From positions 1 to 34,877 of the forward strand of contig JQKK01000025.1 in the NCBI GenBank assembly GCA_000746015.1: a stretch of DNA of 34,877 bases, read 5' to 3'. A program made the position numbers and the translations under genes. Shown piece after piece: positions 16,283-24,927 of this stretch (positions within the stretch are counted from its first letter, which is position 1; each line of letters begins with the position of its first letter). Origin of the DNA: Lachnospiraceae bacterium MA2020. Lineage in GTDB: Bacteria > Bacillota > Clostridia > Lachnospirales > Lachnospiraceae. The notes under the pieces are model-generated. The model ran no database searches. It saw nothing but the letters and a program-made list of their open reading frames with translations, and had not been told where the DNA came from.

Positions 16283-17581
16283 ATGGCAAAGTTACTAGAT
16301 AAACAGAGATATAAATGTGCGCTTGGCGCTATGCAGTCAGTGCAGGCAATTGAGAGGACACTTCCGGTACTTCATTCGGGACCTGGATGTGCGCAGAAGC
16401 TTTCTGAATCGATCGGAAGCTCAGGATATTTTTCACCGAACATTTTCCCATGTACGAGTATAAATGAGAAAGATGTTGTTTTCGGTGGTACTAAGAAGCT
16501 TCATTCAACTATAGATAATGCACTTAAGGTTATTGATGCAGACCTCTATATCGTGCTTACCGGCTGCATACCGGAGATTGTAGGTGATGATTCGGGAGAG
16601 ATAGTTTCTGAGTTTGCTGATGCAGACAAGCCGGTTATCTATGCGCAGACAGCCGGTTTTAAGGGAAATAATTACAAAGGTCACGAGCAGGTGGTAGATG
16701 CGATAATCGAGCAGTACCTAAAGAAATCTGACCTTAAGGAAGAAGGACTTGTAAATATCTGGGCAGATGTGCCTTATCAGGATTTATTCTGGCTTGGAAA
16801 TATCAGAGAGCTTGAGAATCTTATCCGCGAGATAGGACTTACTCCAAATACTATCTTCGGATACAAGAGAGGAATCAAAAATATAGACCGCATTCCTAAG
16901 GCACAGTTTAATCTTCTTGTTTCACCGTGGGTAGGCCTTTCTAACATGAAGAAGATGGAAAGAAAGCTCGGCATCCCATACCTTCATTATCCTACACTGC
17001 CTATAGGTGCAACAGAGACCAGCAAATTTTTAAGAGAAGTAGGAAAGTTTGCAGGGGTAGATGAGGAAAAGATCGAAAAAGTCATCAAAGAGCATGAAGA
17101 TTATTACTACTACCTTATCGAGAGATATGCAGATCTGTTCCTTGAAAACAGAGTTATCAATAAGCAGTTCAGTGTTGTTGCAGATGCACAGTATACGCTC
17201 GGAATTACTAAATTTTTGGTAAATGATCTCGGACTTGTACCTGCTACTCAGTTTATAACTGATGACACACCAAAGAATCAGAGGGAGAAGGTAGCTGAAG
17301 AATTTAAAAAACTCAATTTTGGCCTTGAGGCAGAAGTAGCTTTTGAGACAGACAGCCACAAGATCCATGAAGAAATCAAGAGTCATGATTATCACGGTTA
17401 TCCACTTGTTTTGGGCGGATATTATGAGAAAGAGGTTACAGAAGGACTTTCAGGTAACTTCCTCAATATCTCATGGCCGGTACAGGATAAGGTTGTATTT
17501 GATGATTTCTATGTGGGATATACCGGAGGAATCAGGCTGATTGAGGATATTTACACAGTTGCGGTACAGAGATTTAACTAA
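16283..17581 (+). CDS. NifK-like beta subunit 1, non-canonical nitrogenase-like reductase
   Basis: A 432-residue beta subunit, shorter than NifK (about 520) because it lacks the N-terminal extension: the first cluster cysteine is already at residue 12. Cys12 (RYKCALGAMQ), Cys36 (HSGPGCAQK) and Cys95 (VLTGCIPEIVGDD) match beta-Cys70, 95 and 153 of the P-cluster. NifN normally has only one of these, so this is a DK-type rather than EN-type partner. GGAGGGAG ribosome site before ATG. It should form an alpha2beta2 complex with the preceding NifD-like protein. Confidence 0.88.
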   Translation: MAKLLDKQRYKCALGAMQSVQAIERTLPVLHSGPGCAQKLSESIGSSGYFSPNIFPCTSINEKDVVFGGTKKLHSTIDNALKVIDADLYIVLTGCIPEIVGDDSGEIVSEFADADKPVIYAQTAGFKGNNYKGHEQVVDAIIEQYLKKSDLKEEGLVNIWADVPYQDLFWLGNIRELENLIREIGLTPNTIFGYKRGIKNIDRIPKAQFNLLVSPWVGLSNMKKMERKLGIPYLHYPTLPIGATETSKFLREVGKFAGVDEEKIEKVIKEHEDYYYYLIERYADLFLENRVINKQFSVVADAQYTLGITKFLVNDLGLVPATQFITDDTPKNQREKVAEEFKKLNFGLEAEVAFETDSHKIHEEIKSHDYHGYPLVLGGYYEKEVTEGLSGNFLNISWPVQDKVVFDDFYVGYTGGIRLIEDIYTVAVQRFN

Positions 17582-17592
17582 GAGGTTGAGAT

Positions 17593-17997
17593 ATGGCTTA
17601 CAAGATTGCAGTTGGAACTTCTGACGAAATAAATGTTGATCTGAAATTCGGAGAACTGACGGAACTTCATATTTACGAGGCAGATGGTGAAAATTATAGC
17701 CTTAGTGAAATAAGAGAAATAGATCTCCCGGAGCAGGAAAATGAAAGGTCAGAAAATCATGTAGCTAATTGCTCTCAGAAAGGCTGTGGAAACGGAGGAG
17801 GCTGTGGAGGCTCCTCCGGAATCTCAGCAAGAGTCCTGGCGGTATCTGACTGCAGATGTATCGTCTGCACAAAGGTGGGCTTTCAGGCACAGAAGCAGCT
17901 CGAAAGAAAAGCAATTTCCTATTTTGACGTGGAATGTACGATAGATGAGGCGTTAGGAAAAATTACAAACTACTATAAGAGAATCAACAGAGACTGA
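17593..17997 (+). CDS. Cysteine-rich NifX-like protein
   Basis: A 134-residue NifX/NafY-fold protein (MAYKIAVGTSDEINVDLKFGELTELHIYE..., SARVLAVSDCRCIVCTKVGFQAQKQLERKAISYFDV). It differs from its upstream relative by an inserted Gly/Cys loop, with Cys60, Cys65, Cys71, and a CRCIVC run (Cys87, 89, 92); the conserved histidine position is Lys18. Seven cysteines suggest it binds an Fe-S precursor cluster or acts as an insertase. It sits directly behind the first DK pair, so it may be specific to that pair; the second pair has no such gene. Confidence 0.75.
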   Translation: MAYKIAVGTSDEINVDLKFGELTELHIYEADGENYSLSEIREIDLPEQENERSENHVANCSQKGCGNGGGCGGSSGISARVLAVSDCRCIVCTKVGFQAQKQLERKAISYFDVECTIDEALGKITNYYKRINRD

Positions 17998-18021
17998 CAA
18001 AAATTTTAGAGAGGCGAAAAA

Positions 18022-19209
18022 ATGTCGGTAAAAGTAAAAAAATCTGTAGAGAGTCTGCCAGCATATAAACCGGCCAAGTCCATCATATCCGTAAGCAGGG
18101 AATATGGAATAGAAGAAAAGGACTTGATAAAGCTTGCCGGAAATGAAAACAGACTTGGCTGCTCGAAAAAAGTAATTGAGGCTATAAATGACAACAGACT
18201 GTTTTTTTCCTACTATCCGGACATGAATGTGACAAGGCTTAGAGAAAAGCTTTCTGAAAAACTCAGTGTGAATGGGGAAAACCTGATATTCGGAAATGGT
18301 TCCTTTGAGCTCTTAACACTGGTAGGAGAAACCTATATAGAGAGGGGAGACGAGGCTATATATACCGATCCATCGTTTGGATGGTATCAGAATGTAACTT
18401 TGAAAAATGAAGGCAGAATTGTAAAAATCCCTGTCACAGAAAAAAAATCGGTAGATACAGAAGGAATACTAAAAGCCATTAATGAACGTACAAAGGTAAT
18501 ATGGCTTTGTAATCCCAATAATCCTACAGGAACAGTCCTTGAACCGGAAGTTCTTGAAGACTTCATAAGCAGAGTTCCTGAAAATGTTTTGATAGTTCTT
18601 GACGAGGCTTACATTGATTTTATCGATGGAGACTATATAGATACGACAAAATTTATATGGGAATACAAAAATGTAATTATACTGAGAACTTTTTCAAAGT
18701 CGTATGGTCTTGCTTCTTTCAGAGTAGGCTATGGAATAGCGGACGAGAGTATCATCAATAATATCTTAAAGGTCAAGCTTCCTATAAATCTGAGTTTTAC
18801 ATCCCAGATTGCAGCACTCGCAGCATTGGAGGATGAAGAATTCACAGAGTTCGTTATCAAGACAAACAGAGAGCAGCTTGAATACTATTATCGCGAATTT
18901 GAAAAGCTGAATCTTGAGTATATTCCATCAAATGGAAACTTCATACTGGTCAATATAGGGATTGACAGCGCTTATGCGGAAAAGGAGTTCTTAAAGAGAG
19001 GAATACTTATCCGGAATGGATCCGAATTTGGACTGGATAGATGGCTCAGGATATCCGTAGGCAAGAGCGATGAGAATGTTAAAGTTGTTGAAACCCTAAA
19101 AAATATATTGGAGGTCGGAGAATATGATAATAAAAACACCGAAACTTTATATAAGCGGGAAGGACACGATAAAGCAGGCAGGACAGTATATAAAGGAGTA
19201 TTCGCGTAA
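18022..19209 (+). CDS. HisC-like class I/II aminotransferase
   Basis: A 395-residue PLP enzyme of the histidinol-phosphate aminotransferase/CobD-like fold: GNGSFELL, NPNNPTG (residues 164-170), DEAYIDF with Asp194 and Tyr197, Schiff-base Lys226 in TFSKSYGLASFRVGYG, Arg343 in WLRISVGKSD. Such enzymes act on amino acids or phosphorylated amino alcohols; histidine synthesis is unlikely here. GAGAGGCG precedes ATG. The final 28 residues (from 368) are read from sequence overlapping the next gene and are not typical of the family, whose end is near NILE; a lost stop codon would explain this. It may supply an organic acid or aldehyde with the dehydrogenase that follows, or process the system's substrate or product. 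Confidence 0.83.
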   Translation: MSVKVKKSVESLPAYKPAKSIISVSREYGIEEKDLIKLAGNENRLGCSKKVIEAINDNRLFFSYYPDMNVTRLREKLSEKLSVNGENLIFGNGSFELLTLVGETYIERGDEAIYTDPSFGWYQNVTLKNEGRIVKIPVTEKKSVDTEGILKAINERTKVIWLCNPNNPTGTVLEPEVLEDFISRVPENVLIVLDEAYIDFIDGDYIDTTKFIWEYKNVIILRTFSKSYGLASFRVGYGIADESIINNILKVKLPINLSFTSQIAALAALEDEEFTEFVIKTNREQLEYYYREFEKLNLEYIPSNGNFILVNIGIDSAYAEKEFLKRGILIRNGSEFGLDRWLRISVGKSDENVKVVETLKNILEVGEYDNKNTETLYKREGHDKAGRTVYKGVFA

Positions 19210-20206
19210 GCCTCTGATCATTGGAAGTGAGAAATCGCTGGATGCAGCTTACGAAGGATTAAAAAAGTCACTTGAAGCTAATGGGATTGCTTCAGACAAT
19301 ACGGATGTCTTTAAGGGATTTCCTTCAGAGAATAAATTCAAATTTTATCTTGATCGTATAGATGAAACAGGAGCCGATGCGATAATCGCGCTTGGAGGCG
19401 GCAGGGTTCTCGATACTGCAAAAGCAGTTGCTGATCTTGCCGATATTCCGGTCATCACAGTTCCAACGATCGCAGCCACCTGCGCAGCATGGGCGGGGTT
19501 GACGATCCAGTATGATGATGAAGGTTCATTTGTTAAGGCAAGACCATTAAAGAAATCACCGGAACTGGTAATAGCTGATACCAGAATTATTTTCTCAGCT
19601 CCTTCTAGATATCTTTTTGCAGGTGTTGTAGATACATTTGCAAAGTACTATGAAATAAGACCTACAGTAGAACATTATAAGAATTCTCTTAATCTTGATA
19701 TCGCTTTTTATTCATCAAGATTAGCCTATGAAAAGCTTAAAAAGAATGTATTTAAGGCAATAAAGGATGCAGAAAACGGCATATTTGAGCAGCATGCAAA
19801 GGATGTTGTCGATGCCATAATCTATCTTGCAGGATTTGCCGGCAGTTTCCAGAGTGAGGACGGATACATCAGCTTTGCACATCCTTTCTATCACATTTCA
19901 GCAAGATTCCCAAACACAAGACATAAACTCCATGGTGAAAAGGTTGCGTATGGAATATTGGCGCAGCTGTTTTTGGAGAAAAAAGAGCTCAGTGAAATTA
20001 CTGATGTAGTAAATACTTTTGATGAATACAAAAACGCATTTACTCTTTCAGATATTGGCTTTGACAGAGAGAATACAGACGAACTTAAAGATCTTGCATA
20101 TCAGGCAAAGACAGAATTTAATAATATCATTTGGAATGAGGATGAAATAGTGAACGCGATCTTAGATGCTGATTCACTGGTTAAGAGAGTTGTTACTCCG
20201 GCTTGA
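19124..20206 (+). CDS. GldA-like (iron/zinc) alcohol dehydrogenase
   Basis: A 360-residue NAD(P)-dependent dehydrogenase of the glycerol dehydrogenase family: Rossmann part with ALGGGRVLDTAKAVADL (90-105), PTIAATCAAWAGLTIQYDDEG as in GldA, and metal ligands Asp170 (GVVDTFAKYYE), His253 (AHPFYHI) and His270 (HGEKVAYG). GGAGG at 19110-19114 is 9 bases before ATG 19124, which makes this start certain although it overlaps the upstream gene by 86 bases. It probably reduces the carbonyl made by the aminotransferase, or works the other way. The substrate is unknown. Confidence 0.83.
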   Translation: MIIKTPKLYISGKDTIKQAGQYIKEYSRKPLIIGSEKSLDAAYEGLKKSLEANGIASDNTDVFKGFPSENKFKFYLDRIDETGADAIIALGGGRVLDTAKAVADLADIPVITVPTIAATCAAWAGLTIQYDDEGSFVKARPLKKSPELVIADTRIIFSAPSRYLFAGVVDTFAKYYEIRPTVEHYKNSLNLDIAFYSSRLAYEKLKKNVFKAIKDAENGIFEQHAKDVVDAIIYLAGFAGSFQSEDGYISFAHPFYHISARFPNTRHKLHGEKVAYGILAQLFLEKKELSEITDVVNTFDEYKNAFTLSDIGFDRENTDELKDLAYQAKTEFNNIIWNEDEIVNAILDADSLVKRVVTPA

Positions 20207-20238
20207 TGGTTGTATGAGGAAAAAAGAGGAGAAAAAAG

Positions 20239-21366
20239 ATGGTTATGAAAAAGTTTGCAGCTGCATTATTGGCAGTGACAGTGACGACAGCATTTTTAAG
20301 CGGATGTGGCAGCGCTAAGGCTAAAGCAAAGGAAACAGAGGATTGCTGTGGCTATACACTCAATCTGGGCGCGTCAGGTGATGCAGCCTTGAATAATCCG
20401 CTGGTACAGCTTGCAGATGAAAAGGGTTATTTTGCTGATAAGAAGCTTAAGATCACGCAGACAAAGCTCGAAAACCCAGGTGCGGTAATGTATGACGCGC
20501 TAAGTGTCGGAAAAATTGATGCTGCCTATGCGCAGGTCGTACCTCCGGTAAGCTACGGCGCACAAGGATATGATGTAACTCTCATTGGAGGAGTGCTTTC
20601 AGGTGGAATGGTTGCTGTGTGCCTGCCTGAAAACTATGATGAGCTTAAGGATATTGGAAATTGGAAAGGTCGTACCATTGGCGTTATCCAGATGTCTACA
20701 AGTGAGCTTACTACGAGAAATGCCTTAAAAGATTATGGCCTTTCAGGTGATGATGTTGAATTTATTATGATTGAGGACTACTCAAGTATCGCTCTCAGTA
20801 CCGCAAAGGGTAATGTCGATATAGGCTTTGTCGGTAGTAACTATGTTGATCAGGCAATTGAAGCTGGTTGTGTGGTTTTGACAACTCTTTATGATATAAA
20901 GAAAGATTATGTATGCTGCCGTCAGTCTGCCTATACTAAGAATCTTGAGGAAAACAGAGATGCATATCTTTACTATCTTGAAGGACAGATAAAGGCATAT
21001 AAGGACATTAATACAGATCAGGAAGGAACTGTAAAGAGTCTTGCAAAAGCTACCGGCGAGAGCGAGGACTATATATATTCTTATATCTATGATACAGAAA
21101 CCAGTGCTCACCGTACTTACAATCCTGATCCAAACTATAATGGTGTTCAGGGAATCTACGATATAATGCTTGAGCAAAAGTATGTAGAATCTGACAGAAA
21201 ACTTAACGAATTTTATGATATTTCAGTATATGCAGATGCGTTGAAGGCTGTTATTGCGGAAAATCCTGATGATAAATTTTTCGCAGATATGAAGGATTAC
21301 TTCATTGAAAACAACAGTCAGTATCCGGATTTTGAAAATAAATTCGGCTCATCATTCTGGGGGTGA
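20239..21366 (+). CDS. ABC transporter substrate-binding lipoprotein, NitT/TauT-type
   Basis: A 375-residue lipoprotein: signal peptide with lipobox LSGC (Cys23), then an NMT1/SsuA-like binding fold (LNNPLVQLADEKGYFADKKLKI, LSVGKIDAAYAQVVPP, WKGRTIGVIQMST, AKGNVDIGFVGSNYVDQ). Family substrates are nitrate, taurine, alkanesulfonates, aliphatic thio-compounds and thiamine precursors. GAGGAGAAAAAAG precedes ATG. It is followed by its ATPase and permease. Placed inside the nitrogenase-like operon, it probably brings in the reductase's substrate or a product scavenged by it; the chemical cannot be told from sequence. Confidence 0.88.
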   Translation: MVMKKFAAALLAVTVTTAFLSGCGSAKAKAKETEDCCGYTLNLGASGDAALNNPLVQLADEKGYFADKKLKITQTKLENPGAVMYDALSVGKIDAAYAQVVPPVSYGAQGYDVTLIGGVLSGGMVAVCLPENYDELKDIGNWKGRTIGVIQMSTSELTTRNALKDYGLSGDDVEFIMIEDYSSIALSTAKGNVDIGFVGSNYVDQAIEAGCVVLTTLYDIKKDYVCCRQSAYTKNLEENRDAYLYYLEGQIKAYKDINTDQEGTVKSLAKATGESEDYIYSYIYDTETSAHRTYNPDPNYNGVQGIYDIMLEQKYVESDRKLNEFYDISVYADALKAVIAENPDDKFFADMKDYFIENNSQYPDFENKFGSSFWG

Positions 21367-21371
21367 TCTTA

Positions 21372-22181
21372 TTGGCGCTTATCGAGATAAAAGATCTTTC
21401 ACTTACATATCAATCAGATAAAAGCAGCTTTGATGCATTAAATGACATTAATCTGCAGATCGAAAAAGGAGAGTTTGTCTGCCTTATAGGACCGTCAGGA
21501 TGCGGAAAGAGCACACTTTTGGGTGTGCTGGAAGGATTATTGGAACCTACTCGGGGACAAGTATTTATCAACGATAAAGAGATTCACGGACCGGGAAGTG
21601 ACAGAGCTGTTGTTTTTCAGAATTATTCTCTTTTTCCTTGGATGACGGCAAGAAAAAATGTTGCTTTTGCAATTATTGAGTCAAAACGTGGAACAGAAAA
21701 AATTAAGAAGGCTGATGCCTATAAAATTGCAGATGAATATCTTGAAAGAGTAGGTCTCAGTGAGTATAAAAATAAGCTTCCGGGCGAACTGTCCGGAGGC
21801 ATGCAGCAGAGAGTTGCGATAGCCAGAGCTCTTGCCTGCAACCCCGAGATACTGCTTATGGACGAGCCCTTTGGTGCTATCGATGCAAAGACCAGAGATG
21901 TACTTCAACAGTTACTCTTGCGTCTATGGGCCGAGGATAAAGAGAAAAAGACGATAGTATTTGTCACTCATGACCTTGAAGAAGCAATATTCCTTGCTGA
22001 TAAGATCGTATTCATGGAGCCAAAAGGGATAAAGAATATCATCGACGTAAGGATCGAGCGCCCAAGACTAAAGGAAAAAATGCTGAGCAACGACAGGTAC
22101 AGATCGCTCAGAAGCCGTCTTGTAAAGATGTTTAGTAATGAAGACGAAGAAGTAGTATTGACAGGAGGTGCTGGAATATGA
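21372..22181 (+). CDS. ABC transporter ATP-binding protein, NitT/TauT-type
   Basis: A 269-residue SsuB/TauB-like ATPase: Walker A GPSGCGKST (40-48), Q-loop VVFQNYSLFPWMTARKNV, signature ELSGGMQQRVAIARA, Walker B LLMDEPFGAID, switch VTHDLEEAI. The family start MALIEIKDLS is reproduced from TTG 21372, which has GGGGGTGA 5 bases upstream; GTG 21363, overlapping the binding-protein stop, is possible but less well placed. It energises the permease whose ATG overlaps its own stop codon. Confidence 0.88.
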   Translation: MALIEIKDLSLTYQSDKSSFDALNDINLQIEKGEFVCLIGPSGCGKSTLLGVLEGLLEPTRGQVFINDKEIHGPGSDRAVVFQNYSLFPWMTARKNVAFAIIESKRGTEKIKKADAYKIADEYLERVGLSEYKNKLPGELSGGMQQRVAIARALACNPEILLMDEPFGAIDAKTRDVLQQLLLRLWAEDKEKKTIVFVTHDLEEAIFLADKIVFMEPKGIKNIIDVRIERPRLKEKMLSNDRYRSLRSRLVKMFSNEDEEVVLTGGAGI

Positions 22182-23176
22182 GTTCTATCGCAGATGCTGA
22201 TATTACTGCTGTTAAAAATGATAGTCTTTCAGAAGTTAAAAAGAAAAGTCTTTTCTTTAGGAATACATTCATTAATCTTGCAAATCTCCTATTTTTAATG
22301 ATCTGGGCTGCCTCGTTTCTTCCCAGCAGATATGATGCAGAAATGAGAAATGGCTTAAGGGACTTTAAGGCTTTTGGTGTTGTATTGATCATTATTGAAG
22401 CCATATTTCTGATATATGGCAGAGAAAAGAAAAGAAACAGGGCAGCAAGAGATATAGCTGCTTTTGTATATGCTTTCCTGCTTATTTGGGAGGTCGGTGT
22501 CAGCAGATTTAATCTGTTACCATTTGCTTTTGTTCCTGCACCGGAAAATGTGTTTTACGTTTTCTATGATGATTACCTGAATATCCTTGAAGGCTTTAAA
22601 AGTTCAATGATACTGATATTATTGGGAGTTTTCCTGGCATTGTTTTTTGCTGTGATACTTGGCACACTTGTCGGCTGGGTACCGAGACTTACAAATGCGG
22701 TTTATCCTATAGTAAAGGCAATCTCGACTGTGCCACCGCTCATTTATACATCATATATTGTACTGATAATGCCGACGTTTTTTATGGCTTCTCTGACCGT
22801 AGTTTTCTTAAGCGTATTTTGGGGAAGTTTTATGGGAAGTATCAACAATACTGCATTCGTTGAGAAAAAGGTTATCAACTCGGCAAAGGTTCTGAACATG
22901 AAGACTTTGCCTATGCTTTTTAAGATCATAATTCCTTTCAATCTGCCGAGGATCATAAATAATCTTCCTATAAATCTTGCTACTGCGCTCATGACACTGA
23001 CAGCAGCAGAGATGATCGGTGCTACAAGCGGAATGGGATATTATGTAAGGGTCTCACTTACTTATGCAAACTATACCAAGGCAATAGCCGGAATCATTTT
23101 TATAGGTATTGTTGTTTCATTACTTAATATAGTAATAGGTCTTATAAAAACAAAATTTGTTACATGGCAGTATTAA
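22178..23176 (+). CDS. ABC transporter permease, NitT/TauT-type
   Basis: A 332-residue inner-membrane permease with about eight membrane segments: two extra N-terminal ones (about 28-50 and 65-85), then the usual six of the SsuC/TauC type. The EAA loop is visible in NSAKVLNMKTLPMLFKIIIPFNLPRII. GGAGG lies about 10 bases before ATG 22178, which overlaps the ATPase stop (ATGA). Last gene of the first nitrogenase-like operon; a strong terminator starts 14 bases later. Confidence 0.88.
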   Translation: MSSIADADITAVKNDSLSEVKKKSLFFRNTFINLANLLFLMIWAASFLPSRYDAEMRNGLRDFKAFGVVLIIIEAIFLIYGREKKRNRAARDIAAFVYAFLLIWEVGVSRFNLLPFAFVPAPENVFYVFYDDYLNILEGFKSSMILILLGVFLALFFAVILGTLVGWVPRLTNAVYPIVKAISTVPPLIYTSYIVLIMPTFFMASLTVVFLSVFWGSFMGSINNTAFVEKKVINSAKVLNMKTLPMLFKIIIPFNLPRIINNLPINLATALMTLTAAEMIGATSGMGYYVRVSLTYANYTKAIAGIIFIGIVVSLLNIVIGLIKTKFVTWQY

Positions 23177-23190
23177 TAAGTCGCTTAGTC

Positions 23191-23231
23191 TCCCTGAGTG
23201 CTTTTCTTATAAAGCATTCAGGGATTTTTTT
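23191..23231 (+). terminator. Strong terminator ending the first nitrogenase-like operon
   Basis: A 14-bp stem, TCCCTGAGTGCTTT at 23191-23204 against AAAGCATTCAGGGA at 23211-23224 (one G-T pair), a 6-base loop and seven T. It separates the two operons, so each needs its own promoter. Confidence 0.92.
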
Positions 23232-23241
23232 ACGATAAAAA

Positions 23242-23301
23242 ATACTTATAACCGGTAATAGTATATGAATATTATGCAAATACCTAGTTTCATGGTAGGA
23301 T
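23242..23301 (+). promoter_or_regulatory. Composite LysR/Rrf2 promoter of the second nitrogenase-like operon
   Basis: TATTAT at 23270-23275 as -10, TTATAAC at 23246-23252 at the -35 spacing (17), inverted repeat ATACT (23242-23246)/AGTAT (23260-23264) as the probable LysR box, and Rrf2-type operator ACCTA-GTTTCATGG-TAGGA at 23282-23300. Order and spacing equal those at 12571-12624, with 33 of 42 matching bases over the shared core. Both copies contain TATTATGCAAA then ACCTAG. Confidence 0.75.
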
Positions 23302-23370
23302 ATAAAAATCAACAAAAGCACATACAAAAACTTAATTGCTAAAACCAGTGCTTGGTAAGAGGAGGATGTT

Positions 23371-24222
23371 ATGAAGAAAATCAGTAAAATGTCTGCATTT
23401 GCGCTTACAGGAATTCTTGCTGTGAGTACGGCTCTCACCGGATGCGGAAGTACGGGAGAGACCGCTAAAGCGGCATCAGATAAGAGCTCGGATGGAGTTA
23501 AGAAAGTAGTTATCGGCTCGGGCGTCAACTACAATCCATATTGCTACCTTGATGAGAATGGTAAGGCTGTTGGCTATGAATACGATGTACTCAATGCTAT
23601 TGATGAGCTTTTGCCTGAGTATGAGTTTGAATATCAGTCCATGGCGTTTGATCAGCTTGTTCTTTCACTTGAGGCAGGCAAGATAGATCTTGCAGCACAC
23701 CAGTATGAATATACAAAGTAAAGAGACGAAAAGTATCTCTTTTCAAATGAATCTTATACATCATATATAACATATCTTGCAGTGCTGAATGATGATACTG
23801 CAACATCACTCGAAGATCTCTCTGGAGAGAAGATCAGAACCGGTGGTTCTACCAGTGCTACAGCGCAGATTCTTACAAACTGGAATAAAGAGCATCCGGG
23901 ACAGGAAGTAGAGCTTGTATTTTCTGAAGGAAGCTCTGATGAAGAGGCAGCTGCAGCGCTTAAATCCGGTGCTGCAAGAGCAACTGTCCTCAAAAAGAGT
24001 GATGTTATCAAGATGAATAAGAACTTCAGTGATGATGGTAAGGACTGGCTTAAATCAGTTGGTGAGCCTATAAATAATTCTAAGACATATTATCTGTATC
24101 GCAAGGATGAGACAGAGCTCAGAGATGCGATTGATGGTGCACTAAAGAAACTTAAAGAAAACGGAACACTTTCAGAGCTTGCAATTAAATGGGTAGGATA
24201 TGACGTTACCGAAGAGGAGTGA
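23371..24222 (+). pseudogene. Amino-acid/cystine-type ABC substrate-binding lipoprotein with in-frame TAA
   Basis: The whole frame gives 283 codons, the normal length for a polar amino-acid binding protein (SBP_bac_3 type), but codon 117 (23719-23721) is TAA. Upstream: signal peptide with lipobox LTGC (Cys25), IGSGVNYNPYCYLDENGKAVGYEYDVLNAI, KIDLAAHQYEYTK. Downstream, in the same frame: RDEKYLFSNESYTSYITYLAV and the second half through KWVGYDVTEEE. There is no frameshift, so one base change (e.g. from GAA, CAA or AAA) explains it. GGAGG stands before ATG. Either the transporter is crippled, the stop is read through at some level, or the base is a sequencing error. The intact permeases and ATPase behind it suggest that the lesion is recent. 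Confidence 0.85.
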
Positions 24223-24225
24223 TCT

Positions 24226-24927
24226 ATGGGAAGTTATTTCGATTTTGAAAGGTTTTTGTTCGTATTCCCAAAGGTAATTTCCTGCATTGGTGTGAACTTA
24301 CAAATAGTTGCTGTTTCAATGTTCTTTGGTACTATTTTAGCAGTGTTTGTCGCACTGGCAAGATTAAAGCCTATACCTGTACTTAGAGAGATTATAAGTG
24401 TTTACATATCATTTATGAGAGGAACTCCCCTACTCGTGCAGATGATGATAGCATATTATGGTATCCCACTGCTTTTGAGCGATGTTTTTCTCAATGTGTT
24501 TGGTATAAACTTAAATCGTCTTGACTCTGTAATATTTGTAGAGATAGCTATCGTCTTAAATGAAGGTGCTTTCTTAGGAGAGATATTCAGAGGTGCCATA
24601 TCGGCGATACCTGCAGTACAAAAGGAAGCGGCATATTCGATCGGAATGACGGGAGCACAAAGCTTTTTTAGGATTGTGCTCCCACAATCATTTAAATTGA
24701 TCATACCGGCTTATGGTATTGACCTGGTGGGAGTATTTCAGAATACATCGCTTGTGTTTACTTTGGGAATTGTGGACCTTTTGGGAAAGGCAAAGACATT
24801 GGGTGCCGCAACAGGACATACACTTGAGGGATATATTTCAGCGACGATCATCTATATCGCATTAAGCCTTATATTAAAGGGCTTTTTCCTGACAGTTGAA
24901 AGGAAGGTGTATAGCTATGGTGTTTAA
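24226..24927 (+). CDS. Amino-acid/cystine-type ABC permease 1
   Basis: A 233-residue His/Glu/Gln/Arg/opine-type permease: five or so membrane helices, SFMRGTPLLVQMMIAYYG near residue 65 and the EAA loop EAAYSIGMTGAQSFFRIVLPQSFKLIIP. GAGTGATCT precedes ATG. It pairs with the next permease to make the heterodimeric channel, as in TcyLM-type cystine or S-compound importers. Intact despite the stop in the binding-protein gene. Confidence 0.87.
   Translation: MGSYFDFERFLFVFPKVISCIGVNLQIVAVSMFFGTILAVFVALARLKPIPVLREIISVYISFMRGTPLLVQMMIAYYGIPLLLSDVFLNVFGINLNRLDSVIFVEIAIVLNEGAFLGEIFRGAISAIPAVQKEAAYSIGMTGAQSFFRIVLPQSFKLIIPAYGIDLVGVFQNTSLVFTLGIVDLLGKAKTLGAATGHTLEGYISATIIYIALSLILKGFFLTVERKVYSYGV

Noticed and set aside
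23719-23721. Recoded stop (selenocysteine or pyrrolysine)
   Set aside because: Those use TGA and TAG; this codon is TAA, and no dedicated hairpin is seen after it.
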